DNA from: Deinandra increscens subsp. villosa
Lineage: Eukaryota > Streptophyta > Magnoliopsida > Asterales > Asteraceae
Direction: 5' to 3'
Assembly: GCA_039602395.1 (NCBI GenBank)
Contig: JBCNJP010000010.1
Coordinates: 97,271,462-97,335,461, forward strand
DNA length: 64,000 nucleotides
Shown: positions 33,838 to 46,072 of the stretch, in pieces
Layout: each line of letters starts with the position of its first letter
Position numbering within the stretch: position 1 is the stretch's first letter
Translations under genes and position numbers: made by a program
The notes under the pieces: generated by a model
Seen by the model: only the letters and a program-made list of their open reading frames with translations
Told to the model about the DNA's origin: nothing
The model's database searches: none

Positions 33838-35181
33838 TTTTACATGTCTAATATCATGAAATATGACACAAAAAAAACTTATAGTCACATATATTTTTTA
33901 TTTAGCATGACTAGAATTTATCTTTAGTCACAATTAAAATTCTCATAAAATGAAAGATGTGACCAAATTACACTTATGGTAACATATTTTATTCATTTAT
34001 CATGACCAAAATTAATCTTTAATAACTCACTAAATTGTCATAAAATAAATATGACCAAATAATACTTATAGTCACAAATCTTGTTTTTCATTTACCATGA
34101 CTAGAACTCATCCATAGTCACACATCAAATTTTATAATATCATGAAATATGACCAAAAAAAACTTATAGTCACATATATTTTTTATTTAGCATGACTAGA
34201 ATTTATCTTTAGTCACAATTAAAATTCTCATAAAATGAAAGATGTGACCAAATTACACTTATGGTAACATATTTTATTCATTTATCATGACCAAAATTAA
34301 TCTTTAATAACTCATCAAATTGTAATAAAATGAAATATGACCAAATAATACTTATAGTCACAAATCTTGTTTTTCATTTACCATGACTAGAACTCATCTA
34401 TAGTCACACATCAAATTTTCTAATATCATGAAATATGACCAAAAAAATTTATAGTCATGTATATTTTTTATTTAGCATGACTAGAATTTATCTTTAGTCA
34501 CAATTAAAATTCTCATAAAATGAAAGATGTAACCAAATTACACTTATGGTAACATATTTTATTCATTATAACATGACAAAATTATACTTATAGTCACACA
34601 TACACAAATAAAACTGTGACCATAAAATATTTAGACTGGAATTTTTAGTCACACCTAAGAAAATGAAATATGACCATATGATACTTATAGTCACATGTAT
34701 GTCCAATTATTGTGACGAGTATATATCTTCAGTCACACATCCAAATTTGAAATGTGACCATAAATTGTAACTTATAGTCACACCAATAACTAATTGTCAC
34801 AAAAAAATGTTTAACTTACTGTCACACTCAAAAGTAACATGTCAGTATATATTACATTTAGCCATATTTAATTACATAAACAATTTCTTCGTGTGACCAT
34901 ATATGTATCTATAGTCACTCGTAAATATTATCAGAATAAAAGTCGCAATTTGGTTACATTTGATCACATTGTTTGAAATGTGACTAGTAATTGTCACACA
35001 TGTAATGTAAAAGTGTGACCATATGAACTGATCACGCTTGCAATGGTCACACAAACTGATCTTAAATGTCACCGAAACATGTCTGGAAAATTAAGAACGA
35101 ACTACGGTCACACTTTTAATCGAAAGTGTCACAGGGTCGAAACGTGAAAAGTGTGACCGTATGTCATATTTGTACTAGTAT
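33838..35181. mobile_element. CACTA-like subterminal repeat region with a 286-bp tandem repeat
   Basis: The words TATAGTCACA and TGTGACCATA, in both orientations, recur throughout. From 33851 a 286-bp unit repeats (starts 33851, 34137, 34423), the third copy partial. The right end, read inward on the minus strand, is TACTAGTACAAATATGAC followed by CGGTCACAC, similar to CACTA-type ends but with T for the first C. No transposase is present and no left end was found. Confidence 0.5.
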
Positions 35182-35203
35182 TCAATAACCTTAACACATA
35201 AAT

Positions 35204-35680
35204 TGTTAGGGTATAATCCACGTACACAACTGATCTAGCTCAACAACACAAACAAAAATTAAGATGAATAACAAATAAATAAAGATTTAAATTGGTTTGG
35301 CCAGTGTGACCTACGTTCATTGTGCAACAACTAGGGATTCCTTTTTATTTAGGTTCTAAAGAGAAACACAAGTGCAAAACAATATTTATATGTACAGACT
35401 GAAACTAGAGAAGTGCTTGGGCATGTGCCTCCCTTTAGGACGAAGCTACCACATGAGCTTGCTCTAACGATCTCTCACTTGGTGGCTTCGAAAAACTTCC
35501 CAACCAACCATCTTTACATGTACTTCTGCCATCCTCTTCCTTCTAGTTGTGGCCTCCACATCATTATTCCTAAAGTCTAGTTAAAGCTATGAAAAGATTC
35601 AACTTATCTCAGGTATCTTAGTCAACATATTTGCTTAATTCTCTGTTTCTTTGATATTTTCTAGCTTTAAACTACCAACA
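35204..35680 (-). repeat. 3' LTR of a degenerate copia element F
   Basis: 477 bp, TGTTAGGG to ACCAACA. On the minus strand it starts TGTTGGTAG directly after the RNase H remnant, so the usual spacer and polypurine tract have been deleted. Confidence 0.55.
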
Positions 35681-35850
35681 CTGATCAGGCCTCTGATGAA
35701 GTGATATCTAAGTTGGATGTGTTTTGTCTTCCCATGGAACATCACTTGATTTTTAGCACGGTGTATATCACTCTAATTGTCAAAAACAGTGTGCAATCTG
35801 ACTGTTTCTTGCCAAGTTCTTTCAGAAAGTTCTTCAACCATATAGCTCAA
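35681..35850 (-). pseudogene. Copia RNase H C-terminal remnant (element F)
   Basis: Minus-strand translation gives WLKNFLKELG, then after a frameshift and a stop HRAKNQVMFHGKTKHIQLRY followed by HFIRG. These are the conserved last blocks of plant copia RNase H (family pattern LAKNPVFHxRTKHIDxRYHFIR). RNase H removes the RNA strand during reverse transcription. Sequence upstream to 36050 is too decayed to read. Confidence 0.75.
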
Positions 35851-38395
35851 AATTACTAATAGTAGACTTGTTTAACTAAACCATAATGAAAGCTAATAGT
35901 CACTTTAAGATCATCCTCACCCCACTAACATTAAGAATCTAGCCAATCATGATTGTAAGGGCGTAAACATGTGTAATATAGAAGCAAGACATCATAGAAA
36001 TTACATTACTAGTCAAGAATTTACACAATGTTACAACATTCTTACAGACTTTTTGGAATCCTTTTTAAGTTTTACGGGCCAATGAAAATAAACGAAGAAA
36101 ACTAAGAAAAATAACAGAACAAAATCATATAGAGAGTGGAGAAAAGCTCATTTTCAAATGAGGATTGAGTTGACTTAAATATGAAAAGTCAGTCATGGCA
36201 CCATGGTTCTTGTGTAAACCTGATCAGCGTACTCCAATTTCTGACCGCCGACGTTTACCATGATAATGCCAGACCAGTACCACGATCGTGGTTAACGATG
36301 AAGACAAAAAGTTCATTTTCCAAGTCAGATATGGTCTCATAGACTTTTGGCATGATCATGGTTAGAAGTAGGCACGATCGTAGTCTTTCTAAGTTTCTAA
36401 ACACGTGTGCTGACGGAGGGGAACAATTGTGGTCACCTCACCACGATCGTGGTCAAGGGCCTCCATGGCCATGGTCAAGCTTCTGATGTAGAAGCCTTCC
36501 CTTTGTTGTTGTTTTATCATCCTAGAGCTATGAGGCCTGTGAAATCATATATGTTGCAAATAAGTGACTTTTCATAGTATTTCATGACTAAACCATAATA
36601 ACCAAGGGATGGATAATGTATAAAATATATATAATTTGGTGTACATCAAATATCCACACACTTGAATCTTTGCTTCTCCATTAATAAACCCAAAATGGAG
36701 CATCCTCATGAGAAGAAGAAGAAGAAGAAGATAAGGTTAACTAAGCTACCCTAATATCCCAAGTAATAAAACGTAGAAGTGAAGATCCCCGAAGTACAAA
36801 AACAAAGAAACAAATTATGAGCTTATATGATTTTAAAAACAATGATTTATCTTTACAAGCATGACAAGCCTACTAGGACTTTCAATTACGCACAAGTTCA
36901 ATTTTCTCACAATGATCACTCAACACTTGTAGTTTTGTGGATAACATAAGTTTAACTGAAATACTCAAGATCATAGATTAGAACATGAATGCATGCATGA
37001 ATCAAGAGGTCTTTGTGGGTTGTAATGTTTGGCTTTGGGTTGGGGTATGATTGTTTGGGAATAAGTGGCTAAAATGGGTCAAATCCGGTTAGGCTGATTG
37101 CTAAGTAATTAACAATAAATGCAAACTAAAAACTAACTAACACTAGCAATGAGTTCCACTTTGGGTTGGACCATTAAAGTTAACTCACAAATACCTTATT
37201 TGAACTGAAACTAGGAATAAAATCATCACATAATGTTTTTTTTTTAATTGGGACTTTCTCTTTTTATCATTACTATTACCACACTTACTTACAACTATAA
37301 AAAAAATTTCTAAAAATTACACACAACTAAAAACTTAAGCAATTTTACCAAAACTGAATTTAACAAAAAGTGGGGGTAAAGAAAAAGGCTAATTTGGTTT
37401 AGTGGTGAAAATTATGGGTGGTCAAATAAACATGGGATTAGGCTAACGATTAGCTTACTAGTGGAAAATGTAGGTGAGGGATAAGTAAAAGTAAAAAGGC
37501 TAACACAAACAGGGTAAAATCCGAACTGCCTCAATCATTTTCATTCATAATCCTTTGGTTCATGATCTTAAAATGCATCTAGACAAGCAAGTTCTAATTA
37601 TGTCTAAATATACGACAATCACTCAATCCTTACCAAACAAATGAACATGTAAGATATATAATATGATTCTCAAATGGCTCAAGTATACAATGGAAATGGA
37701 AGGAGAATAATGACAATTGAATTATGTATGATTTAGGTCTTTACTACTTGTGATGGTGTTAGATAAATCATTTATAAACACTCAAGTTAGTGAACCAAAG
37801 GTGGACCCAAGACTAAAGGTCAAAGATTGCTTAAAGTAAGATTTCTTGAAATGATTAAATATTTTGTAGTTTTAATTGTTTTCATTTGTTTTTTTTGAAA
37901 AGTTTTCTCGGTTTATTTAAACAAAGGTGATGATGAATTAAGTGTCAAAAGATGGGTTAGTGCAATACTTAAGAACAAAACAAATAGTAGAATCATAATC
38001 CTTTCCCACACTTGAATTTCACGTTACTCTCATGCATTATATGCTCAAAATCATGATAAATAAGCAAATAGAGTGCAAAGTTGGAAAGGATATGAAACTC
38101 AAACTCCAATTAAGAAGGGTGGTCCAAAACTTGTGATCGAGACCCATAACCACCGAAAATGACAATAAAGCCAAAACGTTTGTCTAGAAATTGGTTGAAC
38201 TTGATTATAATGAGAATGAAAGATCATGACCTAATATTGCAATTTTCAAACCTTTGCTTTGTATTGAAATTGTTTCTTTTAAGAAACCACATAGACTAAA
38301 AACGTAATTTCTCTTTTGTTTTACATCATTGTATTTCATTCCTTGAAATAAGGAGACTAAGATGACTCCCTCATTAGGTTTCTCTTAAGTCGTCA
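35851..38395. other. Non-coding region with ACCACGATCGTGGT palindromes, likely decayed Athila-like LTR and spacer on the minus strand
   Basis: The perfect 14-bp palindrome ACCACGATCGTGGT occurs at 36279-36292 and 36440-36453, with degenerate forms between. CCCACACTTGAAT words (near 36660 and 38007) are the reverse complement of the ATTCAAGTGTGGG spacer motif also seen in the Athila-like element at 56610. No coding frame survives. Confidence 0.4.
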
Positions 38396-38404
38396 TTCAA
38401 TTAA

Positions 38405-39520
38405 GGGGCATTTACATATATCCCCTTCTTAAGCTCTTTAATTACATATATACCCAACCCTAAAATCTAATTACATATATCCCCTCCCTTAAACATATAT
38501 ATTACATATTTACCCAAATCATTAAAAATAACTTATTAAATGACTATTTTACCCTTATAAATATATATAAATATAAATATTATTCACCCTCATCGTATTA
38601 CTAATTACATGATTAGTTTTGTTTTTTTTATTGAACAGATGTTACGATCACTTTTGATTTCCAAAATCATTCCCAAAAGATTTGTAAATTGAAATATGAG
38701 TTCACTCAATTATATTCCTTTGAACTAATCGCCAGATCATTGAGTTCTCGAGGTAATTAAGTGTACTTGTGTTAATATGTATGTGGTTTTATTCTGATAG
38801 TTCCTCTCCCCATCCCCAGCAACTCCGCTGATGCAGACATGAATTGTTCCAGCATGTACATCGTCTTTCTCACCTTCAAAGAATACCAATTTCGCTTATG
38901 TGTCTCTGCCTTCTCACCTTCGAAGAATATCAATTTCGCTGATGTGAGTCATGTAACTCTACGTTTGTTTGAAGTAGCAGCGCCGGAGTGCAACGCCTGA
39001 AGATGCGTCAAAGAACGGAGACTTGGAGTTGCATATTTTGTTAAGATCTTCTTGCAGAGGTCGGAGTTTAACAAGTAGGATGAAATGTCGAATCTCGGAA
39101 ACGATCGCAGAACCTACACCACCCTCCGGTGACCATCTCTATCTCAGTAAGGATTGAAGCTAACTCAGTTTCTTCATCATACATGTAAAAATTGAAGGGG
39201 GGGGGGGGTACCAAATGCTAGTCATTCTTAAAAAATAAATCAAAGATCAACAACAAAGGAAAATAGAGCATTGAGTGCCAATATTTCTTCACAACATCAA
39301 TGGAGAGGAAAACTCTGATGAAACCCTAACAAATTTTAGATAAAGAGGCGGAGAGTATAGAAATAAAGATAGAGATTGTGTTCTTTTCATTTTTTTAATT
39401 ATTTTGTTTTAAGGGTAAATAAGTAATTTTATATAAAAAAGGGGATATATGTAATTGAATTTAAGGCTTGGGTATATATGTAATTGATTGGTTTAGTAAG
39501 GGGATATATGTAAATCTCCC
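38405..39520. mobile_element. Non-autonomous Mutator-like (MULE) element, 1.1 kb, 9-bp TSD
   Basis: Terminal inverted repeats of about 100 bp begin GGGGCATTTACATATATCC on the left and GGGAGATTTACATATATCC on the right (reverse complement). The 9-bp duplication TTCAATTAA is exact (38396-38404 and 39521-39529). No transposase. The interior has a 40-45 bp direct repeat (TTCTCACCTTC.AAGAATA) near 38868-38945, possibly captured host sequence. Confidence 0.85.
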
Positions 39521-39529
39521 TTCAATTAA

Positions 39530-40057
39530 ATTTAAATACATCTTAAGCTTATTAAACCATTATTTCTTTTACTATTATACCCCGAGAACGATGGTTAATT
39601 ATTGCGTCCAAACAAGGTTATTATGAAAGTCAATATCCGGCCTATTAATTCGTTTGTCGATGAATATGCAACAAAAATTACACCAACTTGTTTTCATGTT
39701 TCTACATGATTAACGATTCATTGATTCCAATCATACACGCTTACTTCAACTACCGTTGCTGATTTTCTTCGTCTATCAATTTTCTTGGGATATATGTTGA
39801 CAAAAAGTGTCTAAAGACAAAAAAAGACCGGGTTCAATGTTAGGTACGAATGGTCACAAATGCATCTTCATTTCTCAATCTAGAGAATCTTAAAAAATTT
39901 ACAAATATTTAATAAATAATAGCAACCTACCTCAATCAAGAATTTCAGAAATTTTTCTATCAATCAATTTGAAAATTTTCAACTGGGATAGAATAAATTG
40001 CGGTACACAATCAAGTAGAAAATAAATAATCAAAACACATATTGAAAAATACGTAAC
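39530..40057. other. AT-rich non-coding spacer
   Basis: I see no coding, repeat or regulatory feature that I can name here. Confidence 0.5.
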
Positions 40058-40560
40058 TGTTGGAATTTTGAGAGAAAAACTAGTGGAAAATGTGTTTTTC
40101 ACTAAGTGTGAAAATGAGTTTTTCAGCAACTTTGGACATAAATAAAATACAGATAACATAGGTTGTTGGTGCTGTATTTTCTGGGTTTGTATAGTATGTT
40201 GGGAGAGCTTTCCAACGCACCAAATCACGTCCAAATCCGAGTTCGTATGAATAAGATATCGAGGCTCAAAGTTGAGGTTTCAAAGCTGTTAAGACTGCGA
40301 AAATTAGAGAGAAAATGAATTGGAACTTATCCCACATTGGTTGGGGGATATATCTTAAAGTGGTTTATAAGGAGGGAACTTTACCAACTATTGTTTCCTT
40401 GAGTAAGACACATCTCTTGGACCCTAAGGGGTGCACCCCTAACTCGCTCTCGTACTCGCACACGCACACGCGTGGCGTGGACGTATGGGTGCGATGTTGT
40501 TTATGTTATCAAACTTGATTTCGGATAATTCCTAGTGTGTTTTCATTGTGTACTGCTGCA
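40058..40560 (+). repeat. Copia LTR-like fragment
   Basis: Starts TGTTGGAATTTTGAG and contains TCCCACATTGGTTGG, a word common in plant LTRs. No primer site or matching partner LTR was found, so the right boundary is a guess. Confidence 0.35.
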
Positions 40561-40863
40561 AATCACAGTCCAAAACCTTCAAATTCGTGAAAGTCAGGAA
40601 CTTTCAGTTTGGTTTGCTGGATGAACATCAGGGTTCGCTGTTTAGTTCGCTAGTACATCTTCAAGATGTTAGTTCGTGGCGGTTATTTCACCTAACCATT
40701 GGTTTGCCAGTTGAATGGTTACTTTTTGGTTCGAGGAATATTGTTTTGGTTCGCTGACAGAAAAGTCGTGTTCACTAAAACTGTCTGTAACCAGAGGAAG
40801 ACTTGACTTCATATGCAAAGATCGTGATGGCTCAGCAGTAAATATTATAAAACGTGGAAGTAT
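40561..40863. other. Short non-coding stretch with GTTCGCT-like words
   Basis: Repeated GGTTCGCTG, AGTTCGCTA and GGTTCGAGG words over about 170 bp recall the TTTCGCT array of the gypsy solo LTR. No ORF. Confidence 0.35.
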
Positions 40864-41362
40864 GTGGGTCAAGAGGTTAGTCATACTCAACGTATGCCAT
40901 TGACTCGGAGGCAAAATCAAGAAGCTGAAAAACGCACCAATAACGTATCAAATTTCCGGACGAATTATTCAGAAGCAACACCAGGGGCAACGCCAGAAGC
41001 AATAAGCATTGTACCAGTTATCTCCAACAGAAGCAAGAAGATTTCTTTAGACCAAATATATCGCCTTAGGATGCTCCGGCAATTTCAAGAAGAAAGACGG
41101 AAGCCAAGGATATGCATAGACTGCAAGGAGATAAACAAGATGTCAGTGAGAAGCAGATATCCTTTGCCAAGGATCAGCAAACTATTCAACCAGCTACGAG
41201 GAGCAAGACGATTCTCCGAGGTCGATCTGAGATCAGATTAGCACGAGCTAAATGATTAAAAGTAAGCCTATAAAAAGAGTGGCTTTTCGGAAGCAAAATG
41301 GTCATTACGAGTTAGTAGTAATATTGACTAGAATGACGAATGCCCTTCAATCCTAGAGATCT
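40864..41362 (+). pseudogene. Ty3/gypsy reverse transcriptase remnant
   Basis: Residues near 80-125 of the plus-strand frame match the gypsy RT N-terminal core: RICIDCKEINKMSV, RYPLPRI, LFNQLRGARRFSEVDLRS (family pattern MCIDYRELNK...YPLPRID...FSKIDLRSGYHQ). The frame then stops. After a short shift, 41272-41362 reads VAFRKQNGHYELVV and TRMTNALQS, the next RT block (TAFRTRYGHYEF...TNAP). The YxDD block is missing. The N-terminal half of the frame is not recognisable. Confidence 0.75.
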
Positions 41363-42130
41363 CATGGCGAAGCGTGATGACAAATGTTGTTCCAAAAGTT
41401 CTCAGAGAATAAAGAAAAATGCATGAGGCATTGAAAGGAAGTAGCAAACGGATTAGCTCAGGCATCGGTACAATCGTTACCGATTAGGCCTAGTAAAGCA
41501 GGAAATTACAGTAGTAGTGTTTACACTCAAGAGATGCAAACATTAAACAAGGTTATATGCAGGATGTCCAAACTAGTTATTTAAGTAAGTAATAAATAGT
41601 CATGAATTATACTGATTTTATTACAGTTAGAATAGTAATATCATCCTGCACTAGACTAGTAATAGTACCCCTCTAGTTGTATCATGGGTGTGGTGGATAC
41701 GCCGCAGGTACATCCTATATATATACACCTAAGGCACAACCAGAAGTGGCACTAGAATTAGTCTTGTGCAGATAGATAATACGGGCACTGTGGAAAACGA
41801 ATCAGTAGCATTCATGAATACATATCACTTACTAACAAGTAACTGAGGGACTATTGAGGTCCAGAAGAAAATTTCAAATATTGTAGCATGCGGATAAATG
41901 TTTAACGTACGCAGAAATTTAAAGCAGAATAGCAGAAGCTTCGCGATAAATTTCAACCTTAGGAATTTCGAAGCATATTCCGGTGGAATCCATAATCAGG
42001 CTACCCTATATATAGCTAAAGAGTTATGACACCACCTAGATAGTATGTGATTGATAAAAGGAAAAGTTCCTTTATTTTGAGAAGCGTATTCTCCCAAATC
42101 GTTAGCTAGACTGTTCGTTAGGAATTCTAG
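41363..42130 (+). other. Gypsy internal sequence homologous to gypsy E, inverted
   Basis: 41590-41760 resembles the reverse complement of 28011-28180 (CTATTGTATC-type core, ATACGCCGCAGGTACATCC, AATAGTCATGAATTATACTG). It is therefore another copy of the pol-flanking region of gypsy E, in the plus orientation with the RT remnant upstream. Confidence 0.6.
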
Positions 42131-42630
42131 NNNNNNNNNNNNNNNNNNNNNNNNNNNNNNNNNNNNNNNNNNNNNNNNNNNNNNNNNNNNNNNNNNNNNN
42201 NNNNNNNNNNNNNNNNNNNNNNNNNNNNNNNNNNNNNNNNNNNNNNNNNNNNNNNNNNNNNNNNNNNNNNNNNNNNNNNNNNNNNNNNNNNNNNNNNNNN
42301 NNNNNNNNNNNNNNNNNNNNNNNNNNNNNNNNNNNNNNNNNNNNNNNNNNNNNNNNNNNNNNNNNNNNNNNNNNNNNNNNNNNNNNNNNNNNNNNNNNNN
42401 NNNNNNNNNNNNNNNNNNNNNNNNNNNNNNNNNNNNNNNNNNNNNNNNNNNNNNNNNNNNNNNNNNNNNNNNNNNNNNNNNNNNNNNNNNNNNNNNNNNN
42501 NNNNNNNNNNNNNNNNNNNNNNNNNNNNNNNNNNNNNNNNNNNNNNNNNNNNNNNNNNNNNNNNNNNNNNNNNNNNNNNNNNNNNNNNNNNNNNNNNNNN
42601 NNNNNNNNNNNNNNNNNNNNNNNNNNNNNN
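42131..42630. other. Assembly gap (500 N)
   Basis: Exactly 500 N between gypsy internal sequence and a gypsy LTR end. Confidence 0.99.
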
Positions 42631-42822
42631 TTTTAAGCTTTTAATAATCGTTTAAGACTTATGTTTTTAAATTGTAAAACATTGATGTTTCCACTACTCT
42701 TTCCGCTGCAATGAAACGAATTAATGTTTTATGAAGTATTTAAATTATTAGAAGTGTTCTATGTATCCTCGACTATGATTCCATTCTCGCTCACACCCGA
42801 AACCGTTGACCGGGGTGTGACA
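42631..42822 (+). repeat. 3' end of a gypsy LTR
   Basis: Ends GACCGGGGTGTGACA, a typical Tekay-like LTR terminus, and contains CCGCTGCAATGAAAC, similar to the CGCAGCGGAAAAATAAC region (reverse strand) of the solo LTR near 21536. Confidence 0.6.
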
Positions 42823-44259
42823 ATGATAACTATAAATGAGCAAATTGACTCAAATAAAAATGACAGTTATGCAAACTTGCAAATGTAATTTACACACAAC
42901 TTAATTCATAACTACTGAACCTTCAACTCTGTGTGTGTTTGACGGTATGTGAACCATTTTCTTAAATATATAGTTTCCTTTGATTTATGATGGCATCATC
43001 ATTTTAATTTTTTCTTATTTTTGAACACATATAATCTTTTTTATACCTGGTTTAGAATAACTTACTTGAGGTTTGATGTGCAGTATAGATAATCACACCA
43101 TGAGGTATAGTTCTTGAATAATTTATCCATTATTTGTTGTACAATTGTCACCATTTATCCACATAATAGCTGACCTATAAACTGTTTTGGGATTGTATTT
43201 AATAATCCTTGTTCAACTGTAAGAAGAATGATAACTATTTTTTTAAATCAAAATATTCAAAGGCTTCTTTGAAGTTTGAACTAACATGGAAAGGCAATAC
43301 TCAATGTCCATTTTAGAAATTTATATATGTAGAAAAAAAATTGCAGGAAAATGGTGATTTACATTGACAAAAAAAACTCAAGACTGATGATAATGAAAAG
43401 GCAACTCATAACATATGTAACCATGATAGAATGCTTACTTACAGTTAATGACAAAGAGGACCTTATGCAGGGAACCTGTAAAACAACATCTATTATCAGA
43501 CTATTAAACCAAAAAATAAAAGCAAAGAGGTGCATTTATATGCAATATCTATGATAAACCCATAATGGCAGTGGATAAGTCATGGGGGCAAATTGGCCAA
43601 AGATTTTACAGTTGACACAAAATTTTAAAATGTAATAAAGAAGGGGAATGTCATAAAAGGGGGTTGTTTTGGATTTCATTTTGGAAAGATAATCAAACGG
43701 GATGGACAATGGCTAATAAATTGATACCCCTTACAGGGAAATGGATCATATACTAACTGTATAATAAATGAAACTTGGATGAGTAGGTATATGTAATAGG
43801 TTGACAATGGGTAATTAAATGTTACCCCTTACCCCTTACAGTGTAAATGGGTCATATACTAACAGTATAATAATAGAAACTTGGATCTATAGGTAAAAAT
43901 GCAGGGAAATGGTGATTTACATTTAAAAAAAAAGTCAAAAAATGAGAGATTCACATGTTGGGACTGAAATTGGTGATGAATAATGCTTATTAAAAACAAA
44001 AAATGGGAGATTCATATGTGTGGAGAACTAAAACTGGTGGGGAATAATGCTTACTAAAAACCCAATCCAAAAAGTAAATCCTTAAACCAATACAAAATTC
44101 AAACCACAAACATCACTTAAACCTCACTTAAACCAATACAACTAATATGTTATCAGATTAATATAGCCTAAAAATGCACTAAAAAAGTAACTTCACATTC
44201 TATGAAAAATCAAACAAAGGATTAAAATTTCTGAGTGAGATTGAACTTTTTGAATTTAA
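42823..44259. other. AT-rich non-coding region with a local duplication
   Basis: A segment with GTCATATACTAAC.GTATAATAAT near 43740-43810 is repeated about 100 bp later (43840-43900), and GGAAATGGTGATTTACAT occurs at 43346 and 43907. No gene seen. Confidence 0.5.
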
Positions 44260-45197
44260 GGTTTAAATTCCGTCTTCCTGAAACGAATCAAACGAATCAA
44301 AGATGACAGCCATGAGGAATCGTCAAGGCATTAGGGATTTTCCTAGATTCACGCATACTAATTTCAGTAAGATAACCCTAATTGTGAATCCCAAATCAAT
44401 GGTAGCTCGAGAAAATCCAAGTAACTGAGGGAAGCACACATATGAACTAAAATCGATATAGAGATTTACCTTGCTTCAATTTAACTGGGAATCACACACT
44501 TTCACGCTTTTGAAGAGCAGCGGAGTTTTTTTTGAAGATGATGGATGCGAGATCGTGACGGCGATTAGAATCGCTGAAAAGGAAAGGAGGTTTTCTTGAA
44601 GATTTGATTAAAGAACTTGAATTTCTGACCTAATTGCTGCATAACATAGTTCAGATCGATACTAATTCTAAGGAATAAAACAAAGATCTTAAATTAGGTT
44701 TATTAGATAAGCAAAAACGGAAGACTATAAGGTGATGATGGATTAAGGAAGGATTATACCTAAATTGATCGATTGAAGAACTTGAAGTACCTGATTGCTG
44801 CGATGTCGTTGAAGGAGGAAAGGAACGGAATTGGTGGCGATCATGTTGGGAAAATATGAAAATGGATAGCCGATTAGGGTTTTATGCGAGAAGGATCAAA
44901 AGGAATCGGTTGGGTCAAAGACTCAAAAGATGAATCTAAAATTCTTTGACGGCAGATGATGATGCAAAGATCCATGATGAATCGCCTGTGATTTGAGGGG
45001 AGGGAAATCTGGCGTCGAATGAACAAATGTAGGGGATTAGGGTTTGATCTATATAAGCCGCTTTTAAACATGGGTCGGATTTTTTTGATAGGATCCGCGT
45101 AGGTGATTGTCAAAATCCGCGTTTCATTGATACGGGGAGCATTTGAGCGGGAAAATGAACATAAGGAATGTTGGGGTGATGCTACGTGGCAACCCAA
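44260..45197 (-). other. Possible minus-strand transcription unit (promoter and 5' exons), product unknown
   Basis: On the minus strand a TATA (GGCTTATATAGATC, about 45047-45060) is followed by AAACCCTAATC, a telo-box-like motif common in plant 5' regions. A short ATG frame follows (to 44874), then an exon-intron-like CAG|GTACTTCAAG near 44790. Further G/C-richer islands occur to 44260. No protein family is recognisable, so it may be a non-coding RNA or the 5' part of a decayed gene. Confidence 0.3.
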
Positions 45198-45217
45198 CTT
45201 TTCATATATATATTATA

Positions 45218-45267
<50 letters not shown>

Positions 45268-45271
<4 letters not shown>

Positions 45272-45444
45272 TAGGTTCAAATGATAACTTTTTCTTTGAG
45301 AACTTTTGAGAACCATTCTGAGCCACTAATTTTCAGGGGGGGAAGCATCCAAATTCATGAGTGGGGAGTTTCCTTATATGATAACTTGTGGCTTAGAATG
45401 ATTCTAAAAGTTCTCAAACCCAATTGGTTCTCAAATGATCCTCT

Positions 45445-45446
<2 letters not shown>
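45268..45446 (+). mobile_element. MITE copy 1 (GGGTTAGGTTCAAATGA ... AATGATCCTCTCC)
   Basis: 179 bp with ends GGGTTAGGTTC and GATCCTCTCC, no ORF, and TTGAGAACTTTTGAGAACC internal repeats. Confidence 0.8.
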
Positions 45447-45497
<51 letters not shown>

Positions 45498-45500
<3 letters not shown>

Positions 45501-45670
45501 AGAGGATCATTTGAGAACCAATTGGTTTTGAGAACTTTTGAGAACCATTCTTAGCCACTAGTTTATATATATGGAAAACCCCTCATGAATTTGAATGCTT
45601 CCCCCTGAAAATTTGTGGCTCAGAATGGTTCTCAAAAGTTCTCAAAGAAAAAAGTTCTCATTTGAACCTA

Positions 45671-45674
<4 letters not shown>
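45498..45674 (-). mobile_element. MITE copy 2, inverted relative to copy 1
   Basis: GGGAGAGGATCATTTGAG to TTGAACCTAACCC. It aligns with the reverse complement of copy 1 over its whole length with about 10% change by eye. Confidence 0.8.
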
Positions 45675-45725
<51 letters not shown>

Positions 45726-45727
<2 letters not shown>

Positions 45728-46012
45728 AGAGGATCATTTGAGAACCAATTTGATTTGAGAACTAAAAAGAACTAATTTGAGCCATAAGTTTATTTACATG
45801 TATCCCCCTCCCATGAATTGTAGTGGTCCCCCCTGAAATGGTTAGGTTCAAATGAGAACTTTTTGTTTTGAGAACTTTTGAGAACTAACTCTCAACCACA
45901 AATTTCAGGGGGACCACTACAATTCATGAGAGGGAGGATACATGTAAATAAACTTGTGGCTCAAATTAGTTTTTTTAGTTCTCAAATCAAATTGGTTCTC
46001 AAATGATCCTCT

Positions 46013-46015
<3 letters not shown>
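45726..46015 (+). mobile_element. MITE copy 3, self-palindromic
   Basis: A full plus-oriented copy (45839-46015) is fused to an inverted partial copy (45726-45838). This gives arms of about 113 bp around a loop of about 64 bp. Confidence 0.8.

Positions 46016-46068
<53 letters not shown>

Positions 46069-46072
<4 letters not shown>

Larger units (their letters stand above)
45206..46068. repeat. Cluster of (TA)n microsatellites enclosing three related MITEs
   Basis: TA tracts at about 45210-45267, 45447-45497, 45675-45724 and 46016-46068 separate the three MITE copies listed next. The arrangement resembles Micron-type elements, which insert in TA microsatellites. Confidence 0.85.

Noticed and set aside
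43351..43554. 67-codon plus-strand frame
   Set aside because: Low-complexity AT-rich sequence with no conserved pattern.
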